A stretch of 19,730 bases of DNA from assembly GCA_031551265.1 (NCBI GenBank), contig JAVBNU010000024.1, forward strand, positions 1-19,730. The letters run 5' to 3'. This stretch comes from JAVBNU01 sp031551265 (GTDB lineage: Bacteria > Cyanobacteriota > Vampirovibrionia > Gastranaerophilales > Gastranaerophilaceae). This document shows, in pieces, positions 12,804-19,730 of this stretch. A program made the translations under genes and the position numbers. Positions within the stretch are counted from its first letter, which is position 1; the number at the start of each line of letters is the position of its first letter. The notes beneath the pieces are model-generated. The model was not told the DNA's origin, ran no database searches, and saw nothing but the letters and a program-made list of their open reading frames with translations.

Positions 12804-14246
12804 TTATGATAAAGCTTTTTGGATTCTGTAGTTTACTTTTTCTTTGCCTAAAATCATCAGCACAGCCGAGATGTCAGCGCCTTTGACACGCCCCGTTACA
12901 GCTGCACGCACGGCCCACATTGTGTCTTTGGGCTTAATACCTTTTTCTTTAAAGTAGTTTCTCAACTCGCCAAGCTGTTCATGCATTTTTTCTTCGTTCT
13001 CAAAATCCCAGCCACCAATCTGTGCAAGTAAATAATTCAAAATTTCTTTTGAAGTGTCAAGAGTAAGAACCTCAGCCTGCACCTCAGGCTCAATCGCCAC
13101 ATCCTGACCAAAGAAATACGGAACATCCTCAACAATATCTGATAAAATTGTCAACGGCTCGCGTGTAATTTCAATCATTTTTAAGTACTTTTCAGGACTC
13201 AATTCGCTCAAGTCATAGAAACTCAAAAATGGGCGAATCTTTTCTGCCAGCTCTTCAATCGGCATTTTTTTGATATACTGTCCATTCATCCAGTTCAGTT
13301 TATCATATTCAAAAATTGAATTACTTGAAGAAATTGCGTCAATTCTGAAATCAGCAATGATTTCATCAATTGATTTAATCTCCTGACCATCAGAAGGCGA
13401 CCAGCCGAGCAGCGCAACGAAATTGACGAGCGCCTCGGTCAAATACCCTTTTTCAACAAACTCGCTAACAGCTGTTGCACCATGGCGCTTTGAGAGCTTG
13501 CTTCTGTCAGGCGCCAAAATCATTCCTAAATGCCCGAAACGTGGCACTTCAGCGCCAAGCGCTTCGTAAATCATGATTTGTTTCGGCGTGTTTGAAATAT
13601 GATCCTCACCGCGCAGAATATGAGAAATTTTCATTTCCATATCATCGATAACAACCGCAAAATTGTATGTTGGCGTGCCGTTTGACTTCATAATAACAAA
13701 ATCACCGATTAAACCTGTGTCGAATTTCAACTCGCCTTTTACAATATCGTTAAATTTCAATTCTTTATTAGGAACTTTGAAACGAATTGCAGGCTGACGG
13801 CCATTAGCGCATAATTCTTCTTTTTCAGCTTTTGAGAGGGTTGCACATCTACCTGAATACACGTGTGCTACTTTGTTTTCCACGGATGATTGTTTTTCAG
13901 CGTCTAACTCTTCGTTCGTGCAGTAGCACTCGTATGCATATCCTGCTTCAACCAGTTTTTTTGCATATTCAGGATAAATATCAAATCGCTCGGACTGTTG
14001 ATAAGGGCCATAAGGACCGCCAACATCCGGACCCTCGTCCCAATTCAAGCCCAGAGCTTTCAAGCTGTCATAAATATTTTGTGTAAACTCAGGATTAGAA
14101 CGCTCCAAATCCGTATCCTCAATACGTAGAACAAACTTGCCGCCTGTTTTTTTTGCGTACAAATAATTAAATAAAGCTGTGCGTGCCGTTCCTACATGTA
14201 AATTCCCGCTTGGTGAAGGTGCAATTCTAACTCTAATTTCGTCCAT
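12804..14246 (-). CDS. gltX: Glutamyl-tRNA synthetase
   Basis: It charges tRNA-Glu with glutamate in the cytoplasm. The 480-residue class I synthetase has the HIGH motif as HVGT (17-20, in APSPSGNLHVGTARTALFNY), VLRIEDTDLERSNPEF (39-54), LRGEDHISNTPKQ (211-223) and the KMSKS motif as KLSKR (250-254). A Cys cluster CYC (107-109) and C134 may bind zinc. GAGG lies 7 bases before the ATG. It is divergent from aspS across 148 bases. Whether it also charges tRNA-Gln (non-discriminating) cannot be judged here; that would be expected if the genome has GatCAB and no glnS. Confidence 0.98.
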   Translation of the reverse strand: MDEIRVRIAPSPSGNLHVGTARTALFNYLYAKKTGGKFVLRIEDTDLERSNPEFTQNIYDSLKALGLNWDEGPDVGGPYGPYQQSERFDIYPEYAKKLVEAGYAYECYCTNEELDAEKQSSVENKVAHVYSGRCATLSKAEKEELCANGRQPAIRFKVPNKELKFNDIVKGELKFDTGLIGDFVIMKSNGTPTYNFAVVIDDMEMKISHILRGEDHISNTPKQIMIYEALGAEVPRFGHLGMILAPDRSKLSKRHGATAVSEFVEKGYLTEALVNFVALLGWSPSDGQEIKSIDEIIADFRIDAISSSNSIFEYDKLNWMNGQYIKKMPIEELAEKIRPFLSFYDLSELSPEKYLKMIEITREPLTILSDIVEDVPYFFGQDVAIEPEVQAEVLTLDTSKEILNYLLAQIGGWDFENEEKMHEQLGELRNYFKEKGIKPKDTMWAVRAAVTGRVKGADISAVLMILGKEKVNYRIQKALS

Positions 14247-14333
14247 TTTTCGCCTCTGATTTCTGTCTTTAATAATTAAATTTTACCGAAAACATGCCAA
14301 AAGATAAACTTTCAACTTTATGTCATGCCGAAC

Positions 14334-14360
14334 TTGTATCGTCGCCTCTTTTGGTATAAA
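14334..14360 (+). promoter_or_regulatory. Candidate aspS promoter
   Basis: TTGTAT (14334-14339) and an extended -10 TGG-TATAAA (14352-14360) are 15 bases apart, about 35 bases before the first ATG. The sequence TGTCATGCCGAACTTGTAT just upstream looks like a fragment of a REP-like repeat. Confidence 0.45.
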
Positions 14361-14394
14361 TTAATATTTAATAGCAGAAAATGAGAGAATAGTA

Positions 14395-16179
14395 ATGGTA
14401 TTAAAATTATCAATGAAAACACAATATTGTGGTAATATTTCAAAAAACAATATCGGCGAAGAAGTTGTACTTGCCGGCTGGATTGACACTGTGCGCGACT
14501 TAGGCGGAATTACGTTTATTGAATTACGCGACAAAACCGGCATCTTCCAGATTGTTGCTGATCCGCAGGTCAATAAAGATATACACGACATTTTTCAAAC
14601 TTTGAAAAGTGAATATGTAGTGAAAGTTTCAGGCAAAGTATCAGAACGCCCGAAAGAAACGTATAATCCTGCTGTGAAAACAGGCGAAGTCGAAATGTAC
14701 CCAACCACAATTGAAATTCTCTCAAAAGCAGAGTTATTGCCTTTCCAAATCGGCAGCGAAGAAGTAAACGAAGATTTACGCTTAAAATATCGTTATTTAG
14801 ACATTCGCGGCGAAAAAATGAAAAACAACCTTATTTTGCGTCACAAAGTCGTAACTGCTATTCGCGAACATTTGAACTCGGAAGATTTTGTCGAAGTTGA
14901 AACACCGATTTTGATAAAAACAACACCCGAAGGTGCACGTGATTACTTGGTTCCAAGCCGTGTACAGCAAAATAAATTTTACGCATTGCCACAATCACCT
15001 CAAATTTTTAAACAACTTTTGATGGTTGGTGGCATGGAAAAATATTATCAAATCGCAAAATGCTTCCGTGATGAGGATTTACGCGCTGACAGACAACCTG
15101 AATTTACGCAGGTCGACATCGAAATGTCATTTGTCGGACAAGAAGATATACTTAAACTTACCGAAGGTGTTGTTGTAAACGCATTCAAAGCCGCAGGTGT
15201 TGAGGTTAACGCGCCGTTCAAACAATTAACGTGGCTTGAAGCGATGGAAAAATACGGCTCCGACAAACCCGACACACGTTTCGGACTTGAATTGTTCGAC
15301 GTAACCGATTTAATAATGGCGTCAACTTTTGATGCGCTGAAAGATGTTGTAAACAACGGCGGCATAACCCGTGCATTGAAAATCGAGGGTATCGCAAGCT
15401 ATTCACGCAAAGACATGGACGACATCAGAAACCTTGCCGTTTCATTCGGCGCAAAAGGCTTGGCAGCCGTAATTTTTGCAGAGGACGGCACTGTTAAAAC
15501 ACCTCTTACAAAATTTTTCACCGAAGCGCAAATGCAAGAGTTGAAAACACTAGCCGGCGCAAAAGACGGTGATGTTGTATTCATCGTTGGTGATAAGCCG
15601 CGCATAACTTATGATGTGCTTGGTCGTTTGAGATTGCATTTTGGCAACACTCTCAACTTGATTAACAAAGAGCAACATGACTTGCTTTGGGTCGTTGACT
15701 TCCCAATGTTCGAATACTCGGAAGAGCATAGACGCTATGTGTCAGTGCACCACCCGTTCACAAGCCCGAATATGGAAGACCTCGACAAAATCGAATCTGA
15801 CCCTGCAAACTGTCGCTCAGTCGCATACGATATCGTATACAACGGCACTGAGCTTGGTGGCGGCAGCGTGAGAATACACTCAGGCGAAATACAAAAACGC
15901 GCGTTCAAAGCGCTGGGACTCTCACCTGAAGAAATCGAAGCGAAATTCGGTTTCTTGGTAGAAGCTTTCAAATATGGCACTCCTCCCCATGCCGGTATCG
16001 CGCTTGGCTTGGATAGATTGATTGCTCTGTTGGCTAAAACTGACTCAATCAGAGACGTTATCGCATTCCCAAAAAACTCAGCCGCAAAAGACTTAATGTC
16101 AAACGCACCGGGCGAGGCTTCAGAAGAACAATTGCGCGAACTATATTTGAAATTAGTCACACCCCCTGAGAAGAAATAA
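14395..16179 (+). CDS. aspS: Aspartyl-tRNA synthetase, bacterial type
   Basis: This class IIb synthetase charges tRNA-Asp. It has 594 residues, the length of bacterial enzymes with the GAD insertion domain. An N-terminal OB-fold (about 22-115, with AGWIDTVRDLGGITFIELRD) is followed by motif 1 around 160-175, motif 2 FRDEDLRADRQPEFTQVD (224-241), the insertion domain (about 310-435) and motif 3 GIALGLDRLIALL near the C-terminus. Homologues start at the equivalent of MKTQYCGN (ATG 14413). The upstream ATG at 14395 has the only plausible ribosome binding site (GAGAGA), so the start is uncertain by six codons. Confidence 0.98.
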   Translation: MVLKLSMKTQYCGNISKNNIGEEVVLAGWIDTVRDLGGITFIELRDKTGIFQIVADPQVNKDIHDIFQTLKSEYVVKVSGKVSERPKETYNPAVKTGEVEMYPTTIEILSKAELLPFQIGSEEVNEDLRLKYRYLDIRGEKMKNNLILRHKVVTAIREHLNSEDFVEVETPILIKTTPEGARDYLVPSRVQQNKFYALPQSPQIFKQLLMVGGMEKYYQIAKCFRDEDLRADRQPEFTQVDIEMSFVGQEDILKLTEGVVVNAFKAAGVEVNAPFKQLTWLEAMEKYGSDKPDTRFGLELFDVTDLIMASTFDALKDVVNNGGITRALKIEGIASYSRKDMDDIRNLAVSFGAKGLAAVIFAEDGTVKTPLTKFFTEAQMQELKTLAGAKDGDVVFIVGDKPRITYDVLGRLRLHFGNTLNLINKEQHDLLWVVDFPMFEYSEEHRRYVSVHHPFTSPNMEDLDKIESDPANCRSVAYDIVYNGTELGGGSVRIHSGEIQKRAFKALGLSPEEIEAKFGFLVEAFKYGTPPHAGIALGLDRLIALLAKTDSIRDVIAFPKNSAAKDLMSNAPGEASEEQLRELYLKLVTPPEKK

Positions 16180-16194
16180 GTTTCAAAATAGTAG

Positions 16195-16211
16195 GGTGCG
16201 TCCCACGCACC
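16195..16211. repeat. Short GC hairpin between aspS and the pseudouridine synthase gene
   Basis: GGTGCGT (16195-16201) and ACGCACC (16205-16211) form a 7-bp stem with the loop CCC, between two convergent genes. The flanking TAGGGTGCGTCCCACGCACCG is of a kind I know as a dispersed intergenic repeat. It could act as a terminator stem, but no T-run follows directly. Confidence 0.5.
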
Positions 16212-16220
16212 GCAGACTGT

Positions 16221-16967
16221 TTAGCTAGACTTTTTCTCAATTTTCTTAATGTAGCTGTGCAGTTCTTTGATTTGTTGTGGCTTGAGGAATTTGTATTGCC
16301 CTTTTTGCAAACCAAGAATTGAGAGTGGGCCGTGCGCAACGCGTTTTAGCGAAATCACGGGAAAGCCCAAATAATCAGTCATTTTTCGAATTTGTCGGTT
16401 TAAACCCTGATGTAAAACGATTTCAAGCGCAGTATTTTTATTATTGTCATATTCCAAAATACAAACATCTGCATAAGCTATTTTTTTAGGCTCAATTTCA
16501 ATCCCACTTGCCATTTCTTGCAGGTGATTATCTTTCATTTTACCTTTAACAACAACGCGATAGCGTTTGGGGATTTTCACGGATGGATGTGTCAATTTGT
16601 TTATCAAATCACCATCGTTCGTCATAAGCAACAACCCGCTTGAATCTTTGTCAAGCCGCCCGACTGGTTTCAGGTGTTTCAAATTCTCGGGAAAAAATTC
16701 ATAAATCGTCTTGCGATTGTTTTCATCTTCCGATGTCGTTATGTACCCGGCTGGTTTGTTGAACAGCACATATTCGAATTTTTTGGTCGTAACTGATTTA
16801 TTATTCACGCTGACTTTGTCTTTTTCGTCAACACAATACCCCAACTCCGTCACTGTCTGATTGTTCACTTTTACTTTACCTGCAGCAATCCACTCATCAG
16901 CCTCACGACGTGAGCATAACCCTGCCTGCGCAATAAATTTATTCAATCTCGTCTTTTTCTTTTCCAT
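16221..16967 (-). CDS. rluB: RsuA/RluB-family rRNA pseudouridine synthase
   Basis: It converts a specific uridine of ribosomal RNA to pseudouridine. The 248 residues carry an N-terminal S4 RNA-binding domain (TRLNKFIAQAGLCSRREADEWI, then GKVKVNNQTV, 6-40) and the catalytic domain: FNKPAGYITT (69-78), PVGRLDKDSSGLLLMTNDG (101-119, catalytic D106), KRYRVVVKG and NRQIRKM. The length and LNRQIRKM pattern favour RluB (23S rRNA) over RsuA or RluE, but the target cannot be fixed from sequence alone. It has no operon partner here. Confidence 0.9.
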   Translation of the reverse strand: MEKKKTRLNKFIAQAGLCSRREADEWIAAGKVKVNNQTVTELGYCVDEKDKVSVNNKSVTTKKFEYVLFNKPAGYITTSEDENNRKTIYEFFPENLKHLKPVGRLDKDSSGLLLMTNDGDLINKLTHPSVKIPKRYRVVVKGKMKDNHLQEMASGIEIEPKKIAYADVCILEYDNNKNTALEIVLHQGLNRQIRKMTDYLGFPVISLKRVAHGPLSILGLQKGQYKFLKPQQIKELHSYIKKIEKKSS

Positions 16968-17019
16968 TCCACTATTCTACGACAAGCACGCTAAGTCTAC
17001 AATTAATATTGATATTTTA

Positions 17020-17093
17020 GCCTCTCCCCGGTGCGGGAGAGGCCCGTTTTCAATATGAGCTACACGAATATTAGAAAACAGGGTGAGGGGTAC
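17020..17093 (-). repeat. GC-rich palindromic dispersed repeat, copy 2
   Basis: GCCTCTCCC (17020-17028) and GGGAGAGGC (17035-17043) form a 9-bp hairpin. GGGTGAGGGGTAC (17081-17093) is the exact inverse complement of 44-56 in copy 1. The sequence between the modules differs from copy 1 in content and length, so only the two ends are conserved. Confidence 0.7.
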
Positions 17094-17269
17094 AAAAAAT
17101 TACCACGCAGCCAAACGCCTCATTTCGGCCCTTCGAACCACTTTCTCTCGCATCAAGGAAAAAGATTGAGCATGTAATTTTAAGAAATGTAAAGATAAAT
17201 TTATTTTCTGAAATTCTAAGATATATCTGCGTTTTCACGTCACGAAATGTCTAAAATCATGCAAGCACA

Positions 17270-17311
17270 GGCAATTTTTAATTTCAAAAAAACTTTATTA
17301 AATTAATAGAG
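17270..17311 (+). promoter_or_regulatory. GGCAATTTTT-type leader/promoter motif, giant gene
   Basis: GGCAATTTTT (17270-17279) is followed after 17 bases by ATTAAATTAATAGAG (17297-17311). The ending AATAGAG resembles the TATAGAG of the tandem small genes. It lies about 107 bases before the ATG. Confidence 0.45.
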
Positions 17312-17377
17312 AGAATTTATGTGCATTTTTGCACAAAGGGAACATTTAATTAAGAGAGTAATAGAAGGAGTAATAAT

Positions 17378-19730
17378 ATGGGCATCGATAGATTAAATAA
17401 TATGGCTAATTACTATTCGGATCCTCAAAAAATTGTTAAAGGTAAAGCACCAAACGGAACAGCGCCTACAATACCAATTGGTCAACCGACTTCGACTCAA
17501 TCTGACGCAACAGCAGAAACACCGAAACAGCCCGAAGCTCCTGCTACACCCGCAAGCGTTGACACAAACGCAGCACCTGCTCCAAAAGCACCTGAAGGCT
17601 TAAAAAAAGCAGAAGCACCAAAAAGCGCGGAGACAACACAAACTCCAGCGCCAACACAGCTTCAACCTGCACAAAACTCTGAAACACCTGCAAAATTCGG
17701 TGATTTGACAACACAAGCCAGACCAAAGTCTACCGAGACCGACGCAGCACCTGCTCCAAAAGCACCTGAAAACCTAACTACACCAAAAAGCACGGAGACA
17801 ACTCCCGCGTCAAAGACAGAAACAACTCAAAATGCGCAGGAAAATCCGGCAAATCTTCTTCCGATGCCAAAAATGGACTACGAGAATGTGCGCGAGCCGG
17901 AACGTCGCGGAACTATTATACCGAATGGAGCTCAAATTTCCACGGCAAACAAAAACATAACCAAAACAAATGATGGCACAGTATTTTGTGACACCGATAG
18001 AGCCGACGATTACAGCGTAGACAAAGACCCAAAAAATGACAAAACCAATACTAGCAATACCAAGCGTTTTAGAAGACAAAATGATAGCACAAGAAATCAT
18101 GCCCTGGCGATAATGGACAAAGATTATAAAAATGCTGCGGCTGAAGAAATAACAAAAATGGATAATAGCAAGCTCAATGCTCTTAATGAGAATTTGGGCA
18201 GCTTCTGCCAAACAAAAGATGGCAGAATGTGGAGACAGCCAACTCAAGAAGACTATAACGCAAACATGCGTAAAGGCAATGTACCCTGGAGAGAAATCGA
18301 CAAAAATTCAACTGAGTACAAAATAAGAAGTGAATACTTAAGACGCAACACGCAAGAACCACTCAAAGAAACAGCACCTGCATCCACAACAAATGCTGAC
18401 AATGACATAATGAAAGAAGCTTTAAGTGAGTCTTTGAAAAAAACAAATGATGTCAAAGGCCAAACTCCATTCTCAGATGAAGCAAAAAAACTTCAAAACG
18501 AATGGCGCGAAGCAACAAAGACAAAAGCAAACGAAATAATGAAAAACACCCCGGTAGAAATTGCCGCTAAAGTTAATGCCGAAGCGAAAAAACTAGATAG
18601 CTCGACCTTGAATGCGCCGGAAATTAACAAATCCGAGACCAATGGTGAGCCTGTTGCTGTGAATAAACCCGTACTTGGGGATGAAGAGAAGGCAGATTGG
18701 AAGCAGTATCTACAAGACAATAACATTAACAGCAATGCTCCCAAAAAACAGGAAGAACCAACTAACACAAGCGCAGAAAAAGACACTACCCCAACAGATA
18801 CAGATAATAAACAACCTAAAACAGAGAATGAATCGGTTGCAGAGAAAAAGCCGGAAGGCGAAAAAGCAGATGAAGCTGAGGCAGCCAAACAAGAAACTAT
18901 TAAAGCAGCAAAAAATTTACTCAATAAAACCACGTTTGAAGACGGTGATATAGATAAGCTCAATGGCTACCTGAGTAATGACGCTATAGATAGTGACACC
19001 AAAGACAATATTCGCGCTGCTTTAACACGACACGAAAAATTGTCTAAACCAAACCCTCCCGTTGAGTCTGCAACAACAGAAAAAATACTTGATGATGACG
19101 AGGATGGAGATGATACTGTTGGTGAATCTGACAACAAAGCAGAGCCCAAGAACATAGAAGAAGCTATGCCCGAAGATGTAAATCTTTCATCAGAGACGCG
19201 AACATTCGCAAATAATATATGGGATTTTGAAAATGACAAACCAAAAGTTTCCGTTGATAAAAACGATTCTTCTAAATTAAACAAAATAGCTGAACATTTA
19301 TCTGACGGTGATTACGCTTTTTCAAAACTCGCTAATTATGTTGACAGAGAAACTAAGCGTCTTGAAGAAAACCTATCTCCTGAAGAATATGAAAAAAAAT
19401 ATCCTCAAGAAGAAGCGTCAGAAGTACGTTCAGCAGAAGATCAAGAAACATTAGCAAAAGATATTTTTGGTAAAGATAACGACGACTTTCAGTGTAATTT
19501 TGACACACATGGTATCGTTACAAGCTGCATCCAACAAAACGCCAATATTACAGAAGATGACAAGAGTCTAATGAGAGACCTTGGTGCCAGCGTAAGAGGT
19601 TTCGCAAAGCTATATAAGCTTGAGCATACTCCGGAAAATATAGAACGTATAAACAATCTCCAAAAAATATTTGCACCAAGCCTTGAACCAGTATACGAAC
19701 AACTGGAAGCGTGGAAAAACAAACCCAAAA
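17378..19730 (+). CDS. Large hydrophilic Pro/Ala/Thr-rich acidic protein, 3' end outside window
   Basis: From the ATG at 17378, with AGAAGGAG just upstream, the frame is open for 784 codons to the edge of the window without a stop, so the gene is partial. The family is not recognised. There is no signal peptide and no membrane segment. Residues about 25-170 are Pro/Ala/Thr/Lys-rich with a repeated element AAPAPKAPE (about residues 65 and 123). A more ordered part follows (about 185-330: FCDTDRADDYSV, NHALAIMDKDYKNAAAEEITKM, GRMWRQPTQEDYN). A long Glu/Asp/Lys/Asn-rich stretch then runs to about 640, including DDDEDGDDT. The last part again looks helical (LMRDLGASVRGFAKLYKLEHTPENIERI). Cysteines are very few. 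Probably largely disordered. A structural, secreted or scaffold role is conjecture. Confidence 0.75.
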   Translation, partial: MGIDRLNNMANYYSDPQKIVKGKAPNGTAPTIPIGQPTSTQSDATAETPKQPEAPATPASVDTNAAPAPKAPEGLKKAEAPKSAETTQTPAPTQLQPAQNSETPAKFGDLTTQARPKSTETDAAPAPKAPENLTTPKSTETTPASKTETTQNAQENPANLLPMPKMDYENVREPERRGTIIPNGAQISTANKNITKTNDGTVFCDTDRADDYSVDKDPKNDKTNTSNTKRFRRQNDSTRNHALAIMDKDYKNAAAEEITKMDNSKLNALNENLGSFCQTKDGRMWRQPTQEDYNANMRKGNVPWREIDKNSTEYKIRSEYLRRNTQEPLKETAPASTTNADNDIMKEALSESLKKTNDVKGQTPFSDEAKKLQNEWREATKTKANEIMKNTPVEIAAKVNAEAKKLDSSTLNAPEINKSETNGEPVAVNKPVLGDEEKADWKQYLQDNNINSNAPKKQEEPTNTSAEKDTTPTDTDNKQPKTENESVAEKKPEGEKADEAEAAKQETIKAAKNLLNKTTFEDGDIDKLNGYLSNDAIDSDTKDNIRAALTRHEKLSKPNPPVESATTEKILDDDEDGDDTVGESDNKAEPKNIEEAMPEDVNLSSETRTFANNIWDFENDKPKVSVDKNDSSKLNKIAEHLSDGDYAFSKLANYVDRETKRLEENLSPEEYEKKYPQEEASEVRSAEDQETLAKDIFGKDNDDFQCNFDTHGIVTSCIQQNANITEDDKSLMRDLGASVRGFAKLYKLEHTPENIERINNLQKIFAPSLEPVYEQLEAWKNKPK
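17570..17770 (+). repeat. 27-bp direct repeat inside the giant gene
   Basis: A 27-base sequence beginning GCAGCACCTGCTCCAAAAGC occurs identically at 17570-17596 and 17744-17770, 174 bases (58 codons) apart. Each copy is followed by a similar CACCAAAAAGC(G/A)CGGAGACAAC. The reading frame is kept, so this is an in-frame duplicated segment encoding AAPAPKAPE. Confidence 0.85.

Larger units (their letters stand above)
16968..17377. other. Intergenic region with repeat and leader of the giant gene
   Basis: About 410 bases without a gene. It contains the second GC-rich palindromic repeat (17020-17093), unassigned sequence to about 17265, and the GGCAATTTTT leader motif (17270) of the next gene. 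No tRNA or other RNA gene is evident. Confidence 0.6.

Noticed and set aside
17130..17150. TTCGAACC resembling a tRNA T-loop
   Set aside because: The flanking bases do not form the T-arm or acceptor stem and no anticodon arm is present.
17544..19728. Several long minus-strand frames opposite the giant gene
   Set aside because: Ser/Leu/Phe-rich shadows of the A-rich coding strand; the plus-strand frame has a ribosome binding site and is open for 784 codons.
1..19730. CRISPR arrays, phage genes or a recognised defence system
   Set aside because: No regularly spaced identical repeats, Cas proteins, phage structural genes or known defence domains are visible.

Overview
The window is AT-rich bacterial DNA carrying ordinary housekeeping genes between stretches of unrecognised, low-complexity or membrane-linked genes. 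I place it tentatively in the non-photosynthetic cyanobacterial sister lineage (Vampirovibrionia/Melainabacteria, Gastranaerophilales-like). Two things suggest this. The F1 beta and epsilon genes stand alone as a pair under their own promoter, as in cyanobacteria. Two proteins of unknown function also carry a short Ser-Phe motif near the N-terminus, which I associate from memory with that group. No marker gene settles the taxonomy.

Layout. Positions 1-260 hold a GC-rich palindromic repeat and the leader of a small EF-hand protein (260-589). Convergent to it on the minus strand are atpC and atpD (594-2419) with a good sigma70-type promoter. Upstream of them is a 688-residue protein (2493-4559) that looks like a HerA-type ATPase with an apparently lost P-loop and a UvrD/PcrA-like C-terminal domain. 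On the plus strand follow two tandem paralogous small glycine/asparagine/histidine-rich proteins (4872-5535), then rnpA, uppS and rdgB (5577-7304). A 372-residue unknown protein lies on the minus strand (7327-8445). An insertion sequence (about 8570-9854) follows, with an IS3-type orfA, a programmed frameshift site and an IS30-like catalytic domain. It carries an additional frame break. Next come a Gly/Gln-rich protein (10064-10708), a small membrane protein on the minus strand (10794-11210), a membrane-anchored LolA-fold-like protein (11411-12094) and a GIY-YIG protein (12184-12474). The window ends with divergent gltX and aspS, an RluB-type pseudouridine synthase, and the first 784 codons of a very large Pro/Ala/Thr-rich, acidic protein that runs off the edge (17378 onward).

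The most interesting pattern is regulatory. A leader motif of the form GGCAATTTTTT, followed about 16 bases later by an AT-rich -10-like block, lies upstream of six genes. All six encode proteins of unknown function (EF-hand protein, the two tandem small proteins, the 372-residue protein, the Gly/Gln-rich protein and the giant protein). I did not find it in front of any housekeeping gene here. This looks like a dedicated promoter class or regulon.

The intergenic spaces also hold several REP-like palindromic elements, including two copies of one GC-rich family and a nested 159-bp element with mutually exclusive pairings.
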